Positions 12,078-23,845 of a stretch of DNA of 64,000 bases are shown one piece after another. A program made the translations under genes and the position numbers. The notes beneath the pieces were generated by a model, which was not told where the DNA came from, searched no databases, and worked only from the letters and a program-made list of their open reading frames with translations. The stretch is from positions 1-64,000 of the forward strand of contig CALYLX010000075.1 in assembly GCA_944990035.1 (NCBI GenBank), written 5' to 3'. Origin of the DNA: Clitopilus passeckerianus. Taxonomy: Eukaryota; Basidiomycota; Agaricomycetes; Agaricales; Entolomataceae. How positions within the stretch are numbered: the stretch's first letter is position 1; every line of letters begins with the position of its first letter.

Positions 12078-14392
12078 ATGTCAGTGCTTCAGAATGCTCA
12101 AAACTTAGTGATCTTCGGAGGGCAGTTTACCTCTGTTAACGAAGGCCTAGGCAGCCGTCGAGATCGACCAGGAATAGATGGTATGCACGACTATCTTGAC
12201 CATAGTAATGCGAAAGCTTATTTAGCCCAGGAATGCAGCTATTATTGGCCAACGTTGTTCCCAGCGCGTTTCACAATTCCCAAGACAGATTTGACCCTCC
12301 CAAATGCCCAGAGACGCGTGTCGCTATCCTTGGGAGGATCATGGATTGGCTCGAGGCGCCCTCTTCGGCCACCCCGTTTATGTGGCTATATGGGCCTGCT
12401 GGAGCAGTGAAATCCGCGATCGCTCAGACGACTGCTGAGAAATGCCAGAATGTTGCTATTCTCGACGCAACCTACTTCTTCTCTCGGACGTCTGTAGAGC
12501 GAAGCGAAATCAAAGGACTGATCCCCACCATCAGCTACCAGCTAACGGAAACTATTCCTGCTGTTCGGCCTCTGATTCGAAAGGCAGTAGAGGAGCATCC
12601 GCTGATCTTCCAGCGTTCACTCGATGAGCAGCTGAAAGTCTTGATCATTAACCCTTTAAGGGCACTTGAACCAGCTCTTTCCCGCCGAATGCTCCTCGTC
12701 ATTGATGGGCTTGGCGAGTGCGATGGGTCAGCTGCCCAGTCGGCTGTTCTTCAGAGCTTGACGGGGCTTTACAAAGGAGAAAACCTCCCATTGTTTGTGG
12801 TGTGTGCCAGCCGGCCCGAACCAGCGATTCGAGACGCGTTCAACTCGGAACCATTCTCGCCTCTTTCACAAACAATTCCTATCGGGAACTCATCAGATTC
12901 CAGGGCAGATATACGAATCTTTCTTCGCAATGGATTCGAGCAACTGAAACGGACGCATATTCTCAGGCAACACATTCCTACAGGTTGGCCATCGGACGAT
13001 GTCGTTGGATGGCTTGTCACAAAATCCTGCGGCCAGTTCAGCTGTGCTTCTACCGTCATGAAATACGTGCAATCCCCCAACAATAGACCAATGGACCGAC
13101 TTAAAGTCATCCTTGGGATCAATACTGTGCGGAACGAGCTCCCTTTTGCTGCCTTGGATGCTCTCTATTTCCACGTTCTGTCTGCTGTGGATAGAACCGA
13201 TGTTGTTCTCGACATTCTTAGAGTTATCATGTTCAGCAAACATCCGTTGCTGACCCCCTCTTTCATTGAGGATTTCCTACTCTACGAGGCCGGAGACGTG
13301 ACGCTCCTTCTGAGCGGCCTTCATTCGCTGTTGCATATTCCGAACCCAGAGGATCTCGGCGTATATATAGGGATCCTCCATGCATCTTTGACGGGTTTCT
13401 TCATGGATATATCTAGATCAGGCCGATATTTCCTACATGAAACCACCTCTCATTCCTTCCTCACCCGCGCCTGTCTCAGGCAAATATCATCATACTCAGT
13501 TCCTGAAGAGACCAACCCCGTGAATCAAGCCTGGATCCAATCCGTTTATCATCCATTTTCCTACGCCTATGAATATTTTGTGTACCATCTCGAAAGAGCC
13601 TTGCCGACCGACGAATTGAAGGATGCCCTCCTCCAGCTGGACCTTTCGGAGACCATTGAGCGCGCTCATCGTCTGCGCCGATCACTGGCGACCCGATGGC
13701 AAGAATCGATTTTCTCCATCCTTTCATGGTCATTGCGGCTCGACATGGAAGCAATGGAAACTGATGATCGGCAGGAAACACCAACCCCAAATAATATATT
13801 TCTCTCAATACAGGCGAAATATGATGAATGGCTGAAGTCACGGCTAGACCGGCTGCCGTACTGCGACTGCCTCATGCAACTTCTTGCACTCGTAGTATGT
13901 GAAGCGGGACCAGGCAGTTGCCAATGTATCTGCGACGACGGGGAGCCCGATTCAATAGAATTGGATTTCCTTGATTGGGTTGATAAGTCCACAGATATTT
14001 TGGACTACTTCTGCTCCTTTCTCCAAGACGAGGGACCTGCAGAGGGCTACTTTGTGACAGAGGACTATATTGAAGAGGTCGTTTATCAATATGTTAACGA
14101 TCACCTTGAGGAGATAGAAGCTACTGGGTAGGTGGTTGAAGCCCTATTCACGCGAAAAATACTCAACTCAATGAATAGATCCCCGTTCGTATACGAGGAA
14201 ACCCGGAAAAGAAGATTCGGACACCCATCTGTCACGATCGCTTCCCGTATCCTGACAAGAGCACCTAAATATCATGAGATCTTCCGTCGCATAGAAGTCG
14301 CAACTGCTACAACACCTTTTTTGGTGACGCTATATCTATGGACAATACGCACATCTGCCGAGGGCTACATACAGCATGCGCAGAGTCGCTGA
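12078..14392 (+). CDS. NACHT/NLR-like NTPase with degenerate Walker A and B motifs
   Basis: A STAND-class protein of the kind involved in fungal non-self recognition. The start MSVLQNAQNLVIFGGQFTSV at 12078 is typical of agaric NLR N-termini. A 50-nt intron (12181-12230) joins GIDG to MQLLLANVVPSAFHNSQ, and DRFDPPKC leads into the NACHT domain. Walker A reads GPAGAVKSA where GPAGAGKSA is expected, and Walker B reads LLVIDGLGECD where a DGLDEC form is expected. Each is one base away from consensus. A winged-helix-like region follows. The C-terminus has Cys-rich CDCLMQLLALVVCEAGPGSC and acidic segments instead of WD40, ankyrin or TPR repeats. A stop occurs at 14131, but a good 51-nt intron (14128-14178) continues the frame to 14392. 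That longer model is used here; the short form ends at 14131. Confidence 0.8.
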
Positions 14393-14817
14393 CGGCCAAT
14401 GATAAGGTAGGGTAGTATGTGTCCGTGTCCGTGTCTCATTCAAAAGGCTTTGGTAGCCATTGCCTCGCAATGGAATGAAATAGCTCATAAAAGCGATTGT
14501 GATTCATAATAATTCCTTGTACGGGAAAAAAACTACGCTGGTGACAAACGTATATATTTCGAGCGAAAATGCAAATAGATAGGTATGCGGTATTCTTGGA
14601 ACCGAAGGGATGTTTGCGGGCAATAACGAAGAAGATGCAGGTATAATGATATAAATACCAGTCAAAACCAAGGAGTAGGGGGTGTAAGCTTGAGATCGTG
14701 ACTTGTCATAAATCATAATGACGTAAGGAGGTCGTGTCAAAAGGCAGAGTGAAGAAAGTATCTTGCAACACCGGAAGAAGATTCCGGTCTGTGGTAATTG
14801 ATATTGGAATTTATTCA
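14393..14817. other. Short convergent intergenic region
   Basis: This separates two convergent genes and should hold both 3' UTRs. A small run of GTGTCC units lies near 14418-14435. Nothing else was seen. Confidence 0.4.
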
Positions 14818-17589
14818 TCATCTCCTCCCCGCCCCACCAACACCAGTGCTTCCAAGCAGTCCTCTAAGCAACCACCATCCTTTCCCAGCACCGGCCTTGC
14901 CAGCCTTCGAAGTGAATAGCATGCTCCTGAGTACAAGAACAACAGCACAAACACCCACTCCCAGCAAGAAGCGTGTGTATGCCTTGCAGACGGTTGCTGG
15001 GGTACGAAGGGTAGGAACAGCTGCCGCCGATGAGGAACCCTCATTCTTTCCGGATGAAGATGTGCGTGCAGATGTCGAGTTTGCAGCTGAAGGATCTTCC
15101 ATGCCGAAAATGGTTGCGAATTGAGCATACATCCTCGACGTGAGGTCGTTGCCAGCAGCAGCTTCTTTCTCCTTCCTAAGTTGTTCCTTCTCCCTTTCTT
15201 CATCCTCCATAGCAGCAATTTTGGCTTCGACATCGGCCAACCGCTTCCTCATCTCATCTGCCAGCATCCTTGTCTCGTCAACGCGTTTCTTAACCGTATG
15301 GTAGGTGGTGTCGAGAGTGGCTTTAGCCTTGCACTTTTCCTGCTCGTCTTCCGTCTGAGCGGAGTGCTCGACGAGAACATAGTCCTCACTCTGAGAAAGG
15401 CGAGAGGCTCGGGGTTCACTGGGTGGAGGGGTGGGCAAGGAAGATCTAGACAGGTCCGCTTCGCTTGATTTGGTCTGTTGTTCCTCTTGTTCCTCGGGGA
15501 CTGTAGCAGGTGCAGCTACAACTGTGGGAGCTGGAGCTGCGGTCGTGGTTGGCGGGACCCTCTTTACCGTCTCCACTCTTGCCTTCCCATCTCCAACATC
15601 ATTGAACCAAGCGTCAACACCTCTCCTCCCGGCCCCCTGCGCACCCTTGCCCTCCTCTCTGGCAAGCAGCTCTTCCATCGTCAACTCTTCGTCTTCCGCA
15701 TCTGCAGCTGACCTAAAGGTTTTTGCCACAGATGGCGAAGACCCGGGCGAGATTCGTGGATTGCTGTAGATATCCTCGACTGCAGAGAACAAGCTCGAGG
15801 CGGAGGTATAGCTCCCTTCAACCCTTCTAATCGATCTCGGCTTGCTCCTTCTCGAGGTGACATTTGCGTTGATCTCCTCCTCGCCCTTCTTCTTCCCGTC
15901 TGATTTGCCGATGCTTCCCCTCTTCGTTGGGGTGTTCGCGTCCATGATAACAAGGTGAGAGGCAGTGGGAGGAACGCCCTTGAGGGTCTCCAAAGTGTCC
16001 ATCGAGCCAAATCCAGTGGCGGAAGCAGCTTTATCCTTCTTGTTGTCTGACTCCAACAGGTCCAACAACTGATCCATGGTCATCTCGGTATGTGCTCCAT
16101 CATGGTCCTTCACACCAAACGGATCTTCATCGTCCTCTGGCGACAACGGCGGGGGTGCACTTCGCAACGACGCATGGAGAGGAGTCTCCGGCAGTGGTCG
16201 CCTGGGCGGGCTCTTCGACGGCGAGCCTGGCCCTATCGCTCTAACCGGGTTTGGTGAGAGCCCAGAGGTCGTGGTAGCAGCACCGCCACCGAAGTCGAAA
16301 GACGATGCAGGAACACTGGCGGAAGAGCTTCCAGTATGACTCGGTTTAACGGTTTCCATGTATGGTCCAGGTGGTGGTGAAGGAAGTGGTCGTCCACCCG
16401 CAGCAGCCATCGCACTCGGGTAATAGAACGGGTCTCCACCGTTGACATTCTCCCTGTCACCTTCGTAATCACCATTCTCGCTGCCACTGGCACTTGATCG
16501 GGACCTTGATCTGGCGTGTCCCAGGGATCCGGTGGAGTTGCGGTGTGGGTGCGCGTAGACTTCGTCAATGCGTTTGCCTTCCTCTAGGGATGAGATGATC
16601 CCCTGCACGCGGGAATCGGCACGGTGTTGTTTGGGACGGTATTTCTGCTTTCGCTCGCCTACGTCGCTGCCGAAACTGTCTCGTAGGGAGGATGTGGATG
16701 AGGCCGAGGATACGGAGGCGTTGTCGTCGAAGTCTTCAGGTTCTTCAACCTCGTAGGACCGGACAATGCCATCGACATCGGGGGCGGAAGAGTCCGAAGG
16801 CCATTGTCGGTTTATCCTAGAGCGTAAGCTACGCTGGCGAAGCGTGCGGGAGGCGTCGATGAGCATCTGGCGGTGTTGGTTTGAAGAAATACCATAACTG
16901 AATATAAATTAGTCAATTATGAAAAACGAGGAAGCAGAATGGCCAGAAACTCACGCATTCAAAACACCTTCATCAAGCCTCAAGAAGGCGCGACCATTAA
17001 TGTCATTTTCCAAGACGAAGTTCTTCACTTCGTCACCCTCGTCATCCAGGTGGTCTGCAAGTTCCGCAGCCGACCAGGATTTGGGGTTGTCCTCGGCAGC
17101 GACGGGACCTGAACCGAAGGTAAAGCCATCACCGTTGAATGGGTTGGCCCTGATGCGCGAACGGGATGGGGTTCCCGGCGCGAATGACGGCTGGGGGAAC
17201 GGTGGGCTGGAAGCCGATGACCACGACAGAGGTCTACCATCCGAGCGGGTAGCCTGCTCTGCAGAATCCAAAGTGCTTGGATGAGCAGGAGGTGCAGGCA
17301 GTGGTCTGGGGGCCTCTTCTTCCCCATTCAGGCTCCTGGAGTATTTGTGTCTCCCACTTCCAGACCTTTCCTCTACATGATTCCAAGGAGTAGAGGACTT
17401 GGTAGGAGAGGGAGATGGAGACGGGACGTAGAATGATCTGTCGTTCTTGTTCGTCACACTACCAGAACGAGTCAAGTTTCCAGTAGATGTCGTCTTAATA
17501 GCATATGGATGGGGGTTTGGCTTAATTTCTTGAGAGTGCCGGGGGTGGTAAGGCGTTGGCGACGGCGACGGTGAAGGGTGAGTTGACAT
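14818..17589 (-). CDS. SAM-domain, coiled-coil, tail-anchored protein
   Basis: Two exons with one 57-nt intron (16898-16954) give a 904-residue protein. Residues 1-165 are Pro/Ser-rich. A SAM domain spans about 168-240, from KSWSAAELADHLDDEGDEVK through ENDINGRAFLRLDEGVLNAY to RQMLIDASRTLRQRSLRSRI, with the intron inside the domain. A long disordered middle contains Pro-rich and acidic repeats such as LTMEELLAREEGKG. A coiled coil follows near 760-810 (VDETRMLADEMRKRLADVEA). The chain ends with a single hydrophobic helix (RFLLGVGVCAVVLVLRSMLF) about 35 residues before the stop. That order, SAM then coiled coil then tail anchor, suggests a scaffold held on the cytosolic face of a membrane. This is inference; similar fungal proteins are annotated only as SAM-domain proteins. 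Confidence 0.85.
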
Positions 17590-18495
17590 TGACGTTGGGT
17601 AGCTATGAAGGTCGTTGCAAAGTCGTTAAAGGTCGTGAGGAAGAAGTAAAGAGACTAGAGAGGCCACAGAGTGTCCAGTATATCGAAGCAGCAGTAAACC
17701 AAGGACTTGAATTCTGCCAACGCACAAGTTGCAATGTGCGTTTGACTTGTTCACAGCAAGACGGTGGAAGTGCCAGGCGATGTGGCTGTGTCAGGTGGTT
17801 CGATATCTGCATCGTGCCCTTCCGGCTTTGATCGGCCCGCCTCGTGCTGATCAGAAATTGATGAGATCAGCGAATCTAATCTTATCGCCTTCCTCAACAC
17901 TAGAGGTCTGCCACTGGCAGCCACGAATAAAAGGAATCACTCACAGAGGACATTACAGCCGTGAAATGCTTAAATAGCATCCTGGAAAGACTCAACTTAC
18001 TGAACTACTGGCTATGTGCCTCGAAGAGGAGAGGTTATCGATGTTGGAGAGTGATTGAAATTTCTGGAACTTCCAATTCATCTACGTATTCCCAGTCGCG
18101 ATCTGATGTGCGTTTCGTTGGATTGTCGGTGCCTCTGGAATGTCGTTCTAATTCTCGTTATGCTTTGTATCAAGCTATATGCGTAGATTTTACCCGTTAC
18201 TCTGGATGGCCTCAGACTAGGCAGTGGTACGACGGCCTAAATTCCAGAAGTACAGGCCCATTTCGTTGGTCATTGTTCCTCTAGCAACCTCGGTGCGGCC
18301 ACACATGTGCGGGTGGATTAATCAGTCTACCACGAGTTTTCATTCATTTTGCTCAGTCAGCTCGCAGATCCTACTCTGGGGCATCAATTTGAATATCATC
18401 AGTTCAAATCCGCAGTCGAAGGCTGGAAAGTACACATATAAATCATGATCACCAAAGGCAGAGAGGGCCAGGAAGATTCCTCCAACACCGAAGCT
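17590..18495. other. Divergent promoter region
   Basis: This lies between the minus-strand SAM gene and the plus-strand GST gene. No coding signal was seen. A TATAAAT box at 18437-18443 fits the GST gene. Confidence 0.4.
18437..18443 (+). promoter_or_regulatory. TATA box of the glutathione S-transferase gene
   Basis: TATAAAT lies 1 nt before an ATG at 18445 and 53 nt before the ATG at 18496. A TATA box cannot lie that close to the first codon of its own transcript, so it argues for translation starting at 18496. Confidence 0.45.
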
Positions 18496-19322
18496 ATGCC
18501 CAACACCGATCCGATTATTTTCTACGATATTCCTGCTAATACCGAATACATTCCGAGCAAGGCTTGGTCTCCGAATCCATGGAAAGCTCGGTGAAGCTCT
18601 GCCTAATTTTTCTTGACGGCCGGTTATGTTGAATCCTTGTCTATAGCTTCTTTCTGAACTACAAAGGGATACCATACAAGACTGAATGGGTCGAATACCC
18701 CGATATTGAGGGAACTTTCAAGAAACTGGAAATCCCCCCATCCTCTATAAGGCCTGATGGATCAGGATACTATAGTTGCCCTGCCATCGTCGATCCCTCA
18801 ACGGGAGCTCGAGTCGCCGAGTCCGCTCAGATCGCTGAGTACCTCGATAAACAGTATCCTGCCACACCCAAGCTCTTCCCCGATGGGACCCATACTTTAC
18901 AACACGCGTTTTACAGCGTCTTCGAGGACAAGATGTTTGCACTGTTCCCGCTGTGCATCCCGAAGAGTATCGATAAAATGAACCCCGCAAGTCAGCCATA
19001 CCTACATCAAACGAGGGAGAAGTTCTTCGGAAAGACAATGAAGGAGTTATACCCCGTTGGCGAGGCTCGCGTTCAGGTGTGGGCGAAGGTTAAGGCAGCG
19101 TTCGATGCTGTTGATACGTGGTATGAGAAGGGTAAAGGTGATGGGCCCTACCTTCTGGGAAAGGAGCCTGGGTTTGCCGATTTTGTGGTTGCAGCTTGGG
19201 TTATATCAATCAAGTTTGTGTTCGGGGAAGTTAGCATGGAGTGGCAGGATGTCCGGAGCTGGCACGATGGCAGATGGAGTTCTATTCTTGATGGCTTCCA
19301 GGAGTATCAGAGGGTACATTAA
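18496..19322 (+). CDS. Glutathione S-transferase, fungal type
   Basis: Cytosolic enzyme that conjugates or reduces substrates with glutathione. Two exons with an intron at about 18592-18647. The protein opens MPNTDPIIFYDIP, then WSPNPWKARFFLNYKGIPYK and TEWVEYPDIEGTFKKL. This is the thioredoxin-like N-domain of a fungal GST group that also includes lignin beta-etherase-like enzymes. The glutathione-binding turn is SCPAIVDPSTGARVAESAQI, where a Ser follows the cis-Pro and Glu-Ser precedes the next helix. The all-helical C-domain includes KGDGPYLLGKEPGFADFVVA, the usual N-capping region. It has about 255 residues, normal for the family. The start was placed at 18496 because the TATA box abuts the upstream in-frame ATG at 18445. 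Confidence 0.85.
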
Positions 19323-20020
19323 CTGATGACATGTAACGACCAAGTAAATAATTGCTCTCAGATAGTTTTCATCATCTTTGATACCTGAACTAAAGCAATA
19401 GAATTACATATGATCGGCCCAGTGGGGACGGTTTCATCAGTATTGGCAATCGCGGCATCGTTCTACCTTCTCAAGTATAGGCGGAGTCACGGTCTGGGGT
19501 GGCTTCGCCTAGAACCTGACTGGGATTCTGATTACTCGCCTACTTGTGCAGCCTATCGTCTTTACTGGTTGGCCCATGCCCTGGCTTTCTTAGCAGCCTC
19601 CACAACATGAGTCTGTTCTACCTGTTTGAACAGCGAGCTACCATGGTTCTCAGTGCGCCAAGTTGAACCCTTTCATGGTCGACAGCTTGGTCTAAAATAG
19701 GGGAGGCACGTGTCAGGGGACCACCAGTCTGGAGAATATTCTGGCCATGATCGCGATAAAAGATCTAGTATGCTGCAGATATGGAACCACAAGGTGGAAG
19801 AAGTCCGTTGAGATTGAAGAGTTGCACGCTTTTCAATACGTTTGTAGTAGTTGAGGAAGAGGATGTTGATGAAGCGTAGTGTTTTATTATCAGCGATACC
19901 AATTACAAAGGTTATGGTCATTAAAGTCGGAATGTTCTATGTTGCTCGTGATACCAACCGACTTCTCGAGAGACGGAACAGCCTGGTGGTCAACGCTGCT
20001 TACCGGCACGATGATGGCAA
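19323..20020. other. Convergent intergenic region
   Basis: This lies between the 3' ends of the GST gene and the AlkB-like gene. Short frames on both strands have no recognised domain. Confidence 0.35.
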
Positions 20021-20994
20021 CTAGAACACCAGTTGCCGGAACGTCAAGCTAACCCGTCCTTCCTTGACCTTAGGTTCCCTGTTACGCCCGATTAGTCGGG
20101 TTGTCCATAGCGAGGTCAACATAGGGGCTTACTTAGGAATTTCATGCTTCCAGTTTCGTTGTGTGTCGCCTTGCATTACGACCAGCGACCCAGAAGCGAG
20201 AAGCCATCGTTTCTTGGAAACAAACTCAACGGGCGTTGGGTCGTCCTTGTCTTCGTCCGCCTTGGTGTCCTTGAAGTTAGCGGCTTTACCGCCAGCCTTT
20301 TTGCCCTTTTTGCTCTTCAGTGTATCGCGGCTCATAATGAATGTACGAGGTGCGCCCAGAGAAACCGATGCAATTACTCTATTTTGTCCATGTGAACACA
20401 ATATGAGGTTGGTGGTGGGCAAGTGTACAAACCTATTCTCGAGGTTGTCCCGATGGTTGCCAATGTAAATGGTCCCATTTTCGTACATGTTCAACATGAC
20501 ATGGTTGAACTTGACCCCAAGCTTTTCCTCGACGCGATCTTGTATGGCACGAAGGGCAGGGGGATAGTCATAATTCAGATTCATGGCATGCCCGCTGTAC
20601 TTGAGGGTCATCTTTTCATGTGTTGCGTATGCTGAGAAGCGGGTCAGGTCCGTGAGTTCTGCAATGGTTTGCAAGCGACGAACCTGCTATCTTTCTTGAT
20701 TGAACAACCTCTTTTCCGTAAACTTTGAGTGTGGGGTTATACCCTGGATGAGTAAATTTAGCTCGTGTCAATCCAGAAAAACGGGGACGACATACATGTT
20801 TCTAGCTCGAGGAGTTCATCATACCATTTTGTGGCAGTCTCGGCCTCAATGAATTCGGGAACATAAAAGACCTCGGCGTCTTGCAGCTCTTTGAGTCTGT
20901 ACTCGTCAAGTCCTTTGATCTTGTCGACTTCCTCCTCTGGAACTTCTACACGAGGACGCTTGAGGGGTCGAGGATTGTCGTTCTCTTCTGACAT
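20021..20994 (-). CDS. AlkB-family Fe(II)/2-oxoglutarate dioxygenase, ALKBH2/3-like
   Basis: Predicted nuclear DNA or RNA repair enzyme that removes alkyl groups by oxidative demethylation. The N-terminus is basic and Pro-rich (PRPLKRPRVEVP), a possible nuclear signal. Five exons join cleanly: WYDELLELET + WYNPTLKVYGKEVVQSRKIA + AYATHEKMTLKYSGHA, on through FNHVMLNMYENGTIYIGNHR, then DNLENR + VIASVSLGAPRTF, GSLVVMQGDTQRNWKHEIPK and EPKVKEGRVSLTFRQLVF. The iron ligands are visible: the H-x-D pair in NHRDN and the distal His in WKHEIP. The two 2-oxoglutarate Arg positions lie in GRVSLTFR. Length is about 265 residues, normal for ALKBH2/3. A Lys/Asp-rich insert (KSKKGKKAGGKAA) sits between the two His motifs. 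Confidence 0.9.
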
Positions 20995-21249
20995 GTTGCA
21001 AAATAGGAGGAAAGATGTTATAACGAAGCTCCTGGATACGGAGATTTCTTCACATTCTCTACTTGTGTCAAGGCCGAAAATGACTCAGCCAGGGTCTTGC
21101 AGGATGGCTGCAGGAAGGAAAGCTGCAAAGTCATCACGTAAGCGGAAGGTGGAGTTTCCAAAACTCGAAGTCAAGGACCAAGAAGGACATGCTATTATAC
21201 ACAGAGGAACTATTGTGTTTTTACATGCAATTGATAGTACATTCGTGGT

Positions 21250-23100
21250 TCAACCCTCCTTTACGACCTCCCTGACCGACTCAGCGAAGATCTCAGCCCC
21301 AGCCTTCAGGTCTGTTTGGCTGATGTTGAGGGCGGAATAAACCTGACGACCTCATACACGCTCGTCGTCAGGATCAGTAGCCCCTTATCAATGCATCTCT
21401 TCGCCACGCGTGACGCTAGTGAGCTTGGGCTATTGGGCTTGACTGCAGGATCGAAGCTAGCACTGGGACCTGTTGGCGAGGTAAACTCGACTGCAACCAT
21501 GAGGCCGCTTCCGCGAATGTCAAGGATATGAGGAGCAATCTCCAGATCCTTCTGAAGAGCATGGAGAGCGGAGAAGAGTTCTGCGGATCTAGAGAGTGGT
21601 TAGTGACAAGTATGAGGGGACGAGGTCAATATTCACCTGGCATTCACGTTGTCAACGATTTTCTCCTCCTTGAAGGCATCCTGTACAGCAACGGCAGCAG
21701 CACACGAGACGGCATTCCCGGCATATGTTCCTCCCTGTAAGAACATCAGCAAGCGGACATGGGTCGAGACATAATGGAATCACCATGGTGCCGGGCTTGA
21801 GGTGGTCAGTCAACTCTTTGCGACTTACAACACCAGACAAAGGGAAACCATTAGCCAAGCCCTGAAAACACGTCAATTCTTGCAGGAACTGTGAAGGGAT
21901 AGACATTGCTTACCTTGGCGATTACCAGAATATCCGGTTTGACACCACTGTACTCAATGTTGAAATATTTGCCAGTTCGGGCGAATCCACTCTGAACTTC
22001 ATCAACGATCAAGAGAATGCCATGCTTGTCGCAGATGGCTCTGAGTCCTTGAAGGTACTCGGGAGGTGCTTGAACGTATCCTCCTTCGCCGAGAAGGGGT
22101 TCGATCAGAATAGCGGCAGTGTCTTTAGCAGCGGTTTGCTGGGTGAGCAAGAGCTCCAACTGGTATAGGGATTTTGCAACAACTTCCGATGTTGAGGTCG
22201 AGGGTAGTACGCCATGTTGGTGCCAGTATGGGTACGGGGTAACGAATACGCCAGGCTAAAATGATATTAAGTACAAGTGCTGGCTCTGTGGTAAAGGGTC
22301 AACATACCATTACGGGGAACACCCCTTCGGAATAAATAGTCTTGCTTCTGGTGACAGCCATGGCACCAAATGTTCGACCATGATAACCGCCTGTCCGTTT
22401 ACCCTTCAATACGTGGGGTCGCATAGGTGCGGGAATATCTCACCTTGCATGGCTATAATGTGTTGCCTGCCTGTCGCTACTCTGGCGAGCTTCATGGCTG
22501 CTTCAACAGCTTCAGATCCAGAGTTCCAGAAGAAGAATGAATCCAAGGAAGAGTGAGGCATGACGGGGATTAGTCTCTCAATGAGCTGGAGGTAAGGTTT
22601 GTGGAAGCCAATGCTGCACTATAAATCACGGAAGTGTCAATAGCGCTCAACATTCCATGTGAAGTAGAACCGACCTGGGCATGGACAAGGTTCAAGCATT
22701 GCTCAGCAGCGGCCTGACTGACTTTGGGGTGGCAGTGACCTACAAATGGATGAGTTTTACAAGACTTCCTATGTTGGTTCAACAATGGTACTAACCTAAG
22801 CCAGTGACGCCAATTCCACTGGTGAAGTCAAGCATCTTACGGCCATCATCGTACTGGATCCAAGAGCCTTCTCCTTTCGCCATATATCCGCTGGTAATTC
22901 GCCCGAGCCCATTGGTGACGTGCTTGCCATAGCTAAGAAGGTCTTTGCCTGTGGCATAACTCCTTACCCCGCAACCCGTGCTGTTTAAACGGGATTGAAG
23001 AATGTTGTTCCGCCTGAAGCCTTCGTAAGCATATTGTGGACTTTTCTAAGCACTGAAAGACTCACAAGGAGCCAGATGCCGCCCGAAAGATTACAGGCAT
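21250..23100 (-). CDS. UGA1: 4-aminobutyrate aminotransferase, mitochondrial
   Basis: PLP enzyme of the GABA shunt that converts GABA and 2-oxoglutarate to succinic semialdehyde and glutamate. The start at 23100 gives MPVIFRAASGSLRNNILQSR and, after a 52-nt intron, LNSTGCGVRSYATGKD. This Arg/Ser-rich, acid-free leader is typical of mitochondrial import. Class-III transaminase marks follow: GLGHCHPKVSQAAAEQCLNL, WNSGSEAVEAAMKLARVATG, ILLIVDEVQSGFARTGKYF, the PLP lysine in VIAK+GLANGFPLSG (split by an intron), and KPGTM+GGTYAGNAVSCAAA. Near the end the frame breaks: VVRFIPP should run into LNISQTDLKAGAEIFAESVR, but a base is missing in the GGG run at 21330-21332. Read literally the protein stops about 20 residues early. 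The stop given assumes the intact frame. Confidence 0.9.
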
Positions 23101-23499
23101 CCTCGACGTCTGCCTGGTGGTGGTTGTCGGTAAAGACGGTTGAAGCCTGGAGCGGAACCCATGATTCCGTCTGCAGGCAGGTTGTGAGAAAGATGATCGA
23201 ATGAGTCACGGGCTTTGGTCTATTTTGGGAAGCCGAAGCTGTTAGCGGACTATGAACTTGAATTCACACCCAGATTCCTCCATGCTTGGGATCTCAGATT
23301 AGAAAAGAGTTGGGATTACACAAATAACGCATATGTTTGCAAAAACAAAAGAATATGATGATTTAAGACTGCGCGGGGAATCCGGTCCAGAGAGCGCTTA
23401 TACAGAGAATTGTGGCGCTAAGGAATGAGCAAAAAATGACGACAAGGACTTTGGCACTTCAACAACATCCCGGTGAAAATCTGCCGAATATCCACATCT
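23101..23499. other. Intergenic, no supported gene
   Basis: This separates the GABA-T start from the 3' end of the small dsRBD gene on the same strand. Nothing was recognised. Confidence 0.4.
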
Positions 23500-23845
23500 C
23501 TAGTTGATGCCCTTAGCAGCGAGCGAGGCAAGAGCTTGCCGTGCTGCCTCCTCCCTGGCATCCCCCTTGGATGCGGCTCCTTCGGCTTTGCCGCGTTCTT
23601 CATCGTTAACTGTTGCCGTTGAATCAGAAGGAAGCCGTACATTACGAGGGCAAACATACCGTATACAGTTGCCTTCCATAAGGGAGCGTTCTCCGGACCA
23701 GAATATGAGTCCTCGTAGTGAACGTTGAGACCTCGACGGGTAGCTAGATTATTTAAATCTGTTCGATAGTCTGGTGAAAAGTGAAAAGGTGAGCAAAAGA
23801 CGATCCATGGTCACGGTAGAGTGTTAGAAAGTACGGACGAGGCAT
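23500..23845 (-). CDS. Stand-alone dsRNA-binding-domain microprotein, copy A
   Basis: Three exons (23845-23839, 23770-23660 and 23609-23500) encode 75 residues that are almost wholly one double-stranded-RNA-binding domain. It opens MPHYRTDLNNLATRRGLNVH (helix 1), continues YEDSYSGPENAPLWKATVYV (strands, with the conserved GP.xAP turn) and ends with the second helix, DAREEAARQALASLAAKGIN, after the KSKK-like stretch AEGAASKGDARE. There is no catalytic domain, so it would act as a binding module, perhaps competing with or assisting Dicer-type proteins; that is inference. The first exon holds only seven coding bases. Its donor (GTCCGT) is the weakest part of the model. A TATAAG box lies about 70 nt upstream. 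Confidence 0.75.

Noticed and set aside
12240..12410. A frameshift at the N-terminus of the NLR-like gene
   Set aside because: A canonical 50-nt intron (12181-12230) restores the frame and gives the expected GIDG...FHNSQDRFDPPKC order.
15431..15769. Plus-strand frames within the SAM gene
   Set aside because: They lie opposite a well-supported minus-strand exon and have the expected shadow composition.
19410..19610. Plus-strand frame starting with a hydrophobic stretch after the GST gene
   Set aside because: Short, without homology I can name, and placed in the 3' flank of two convergent genes.
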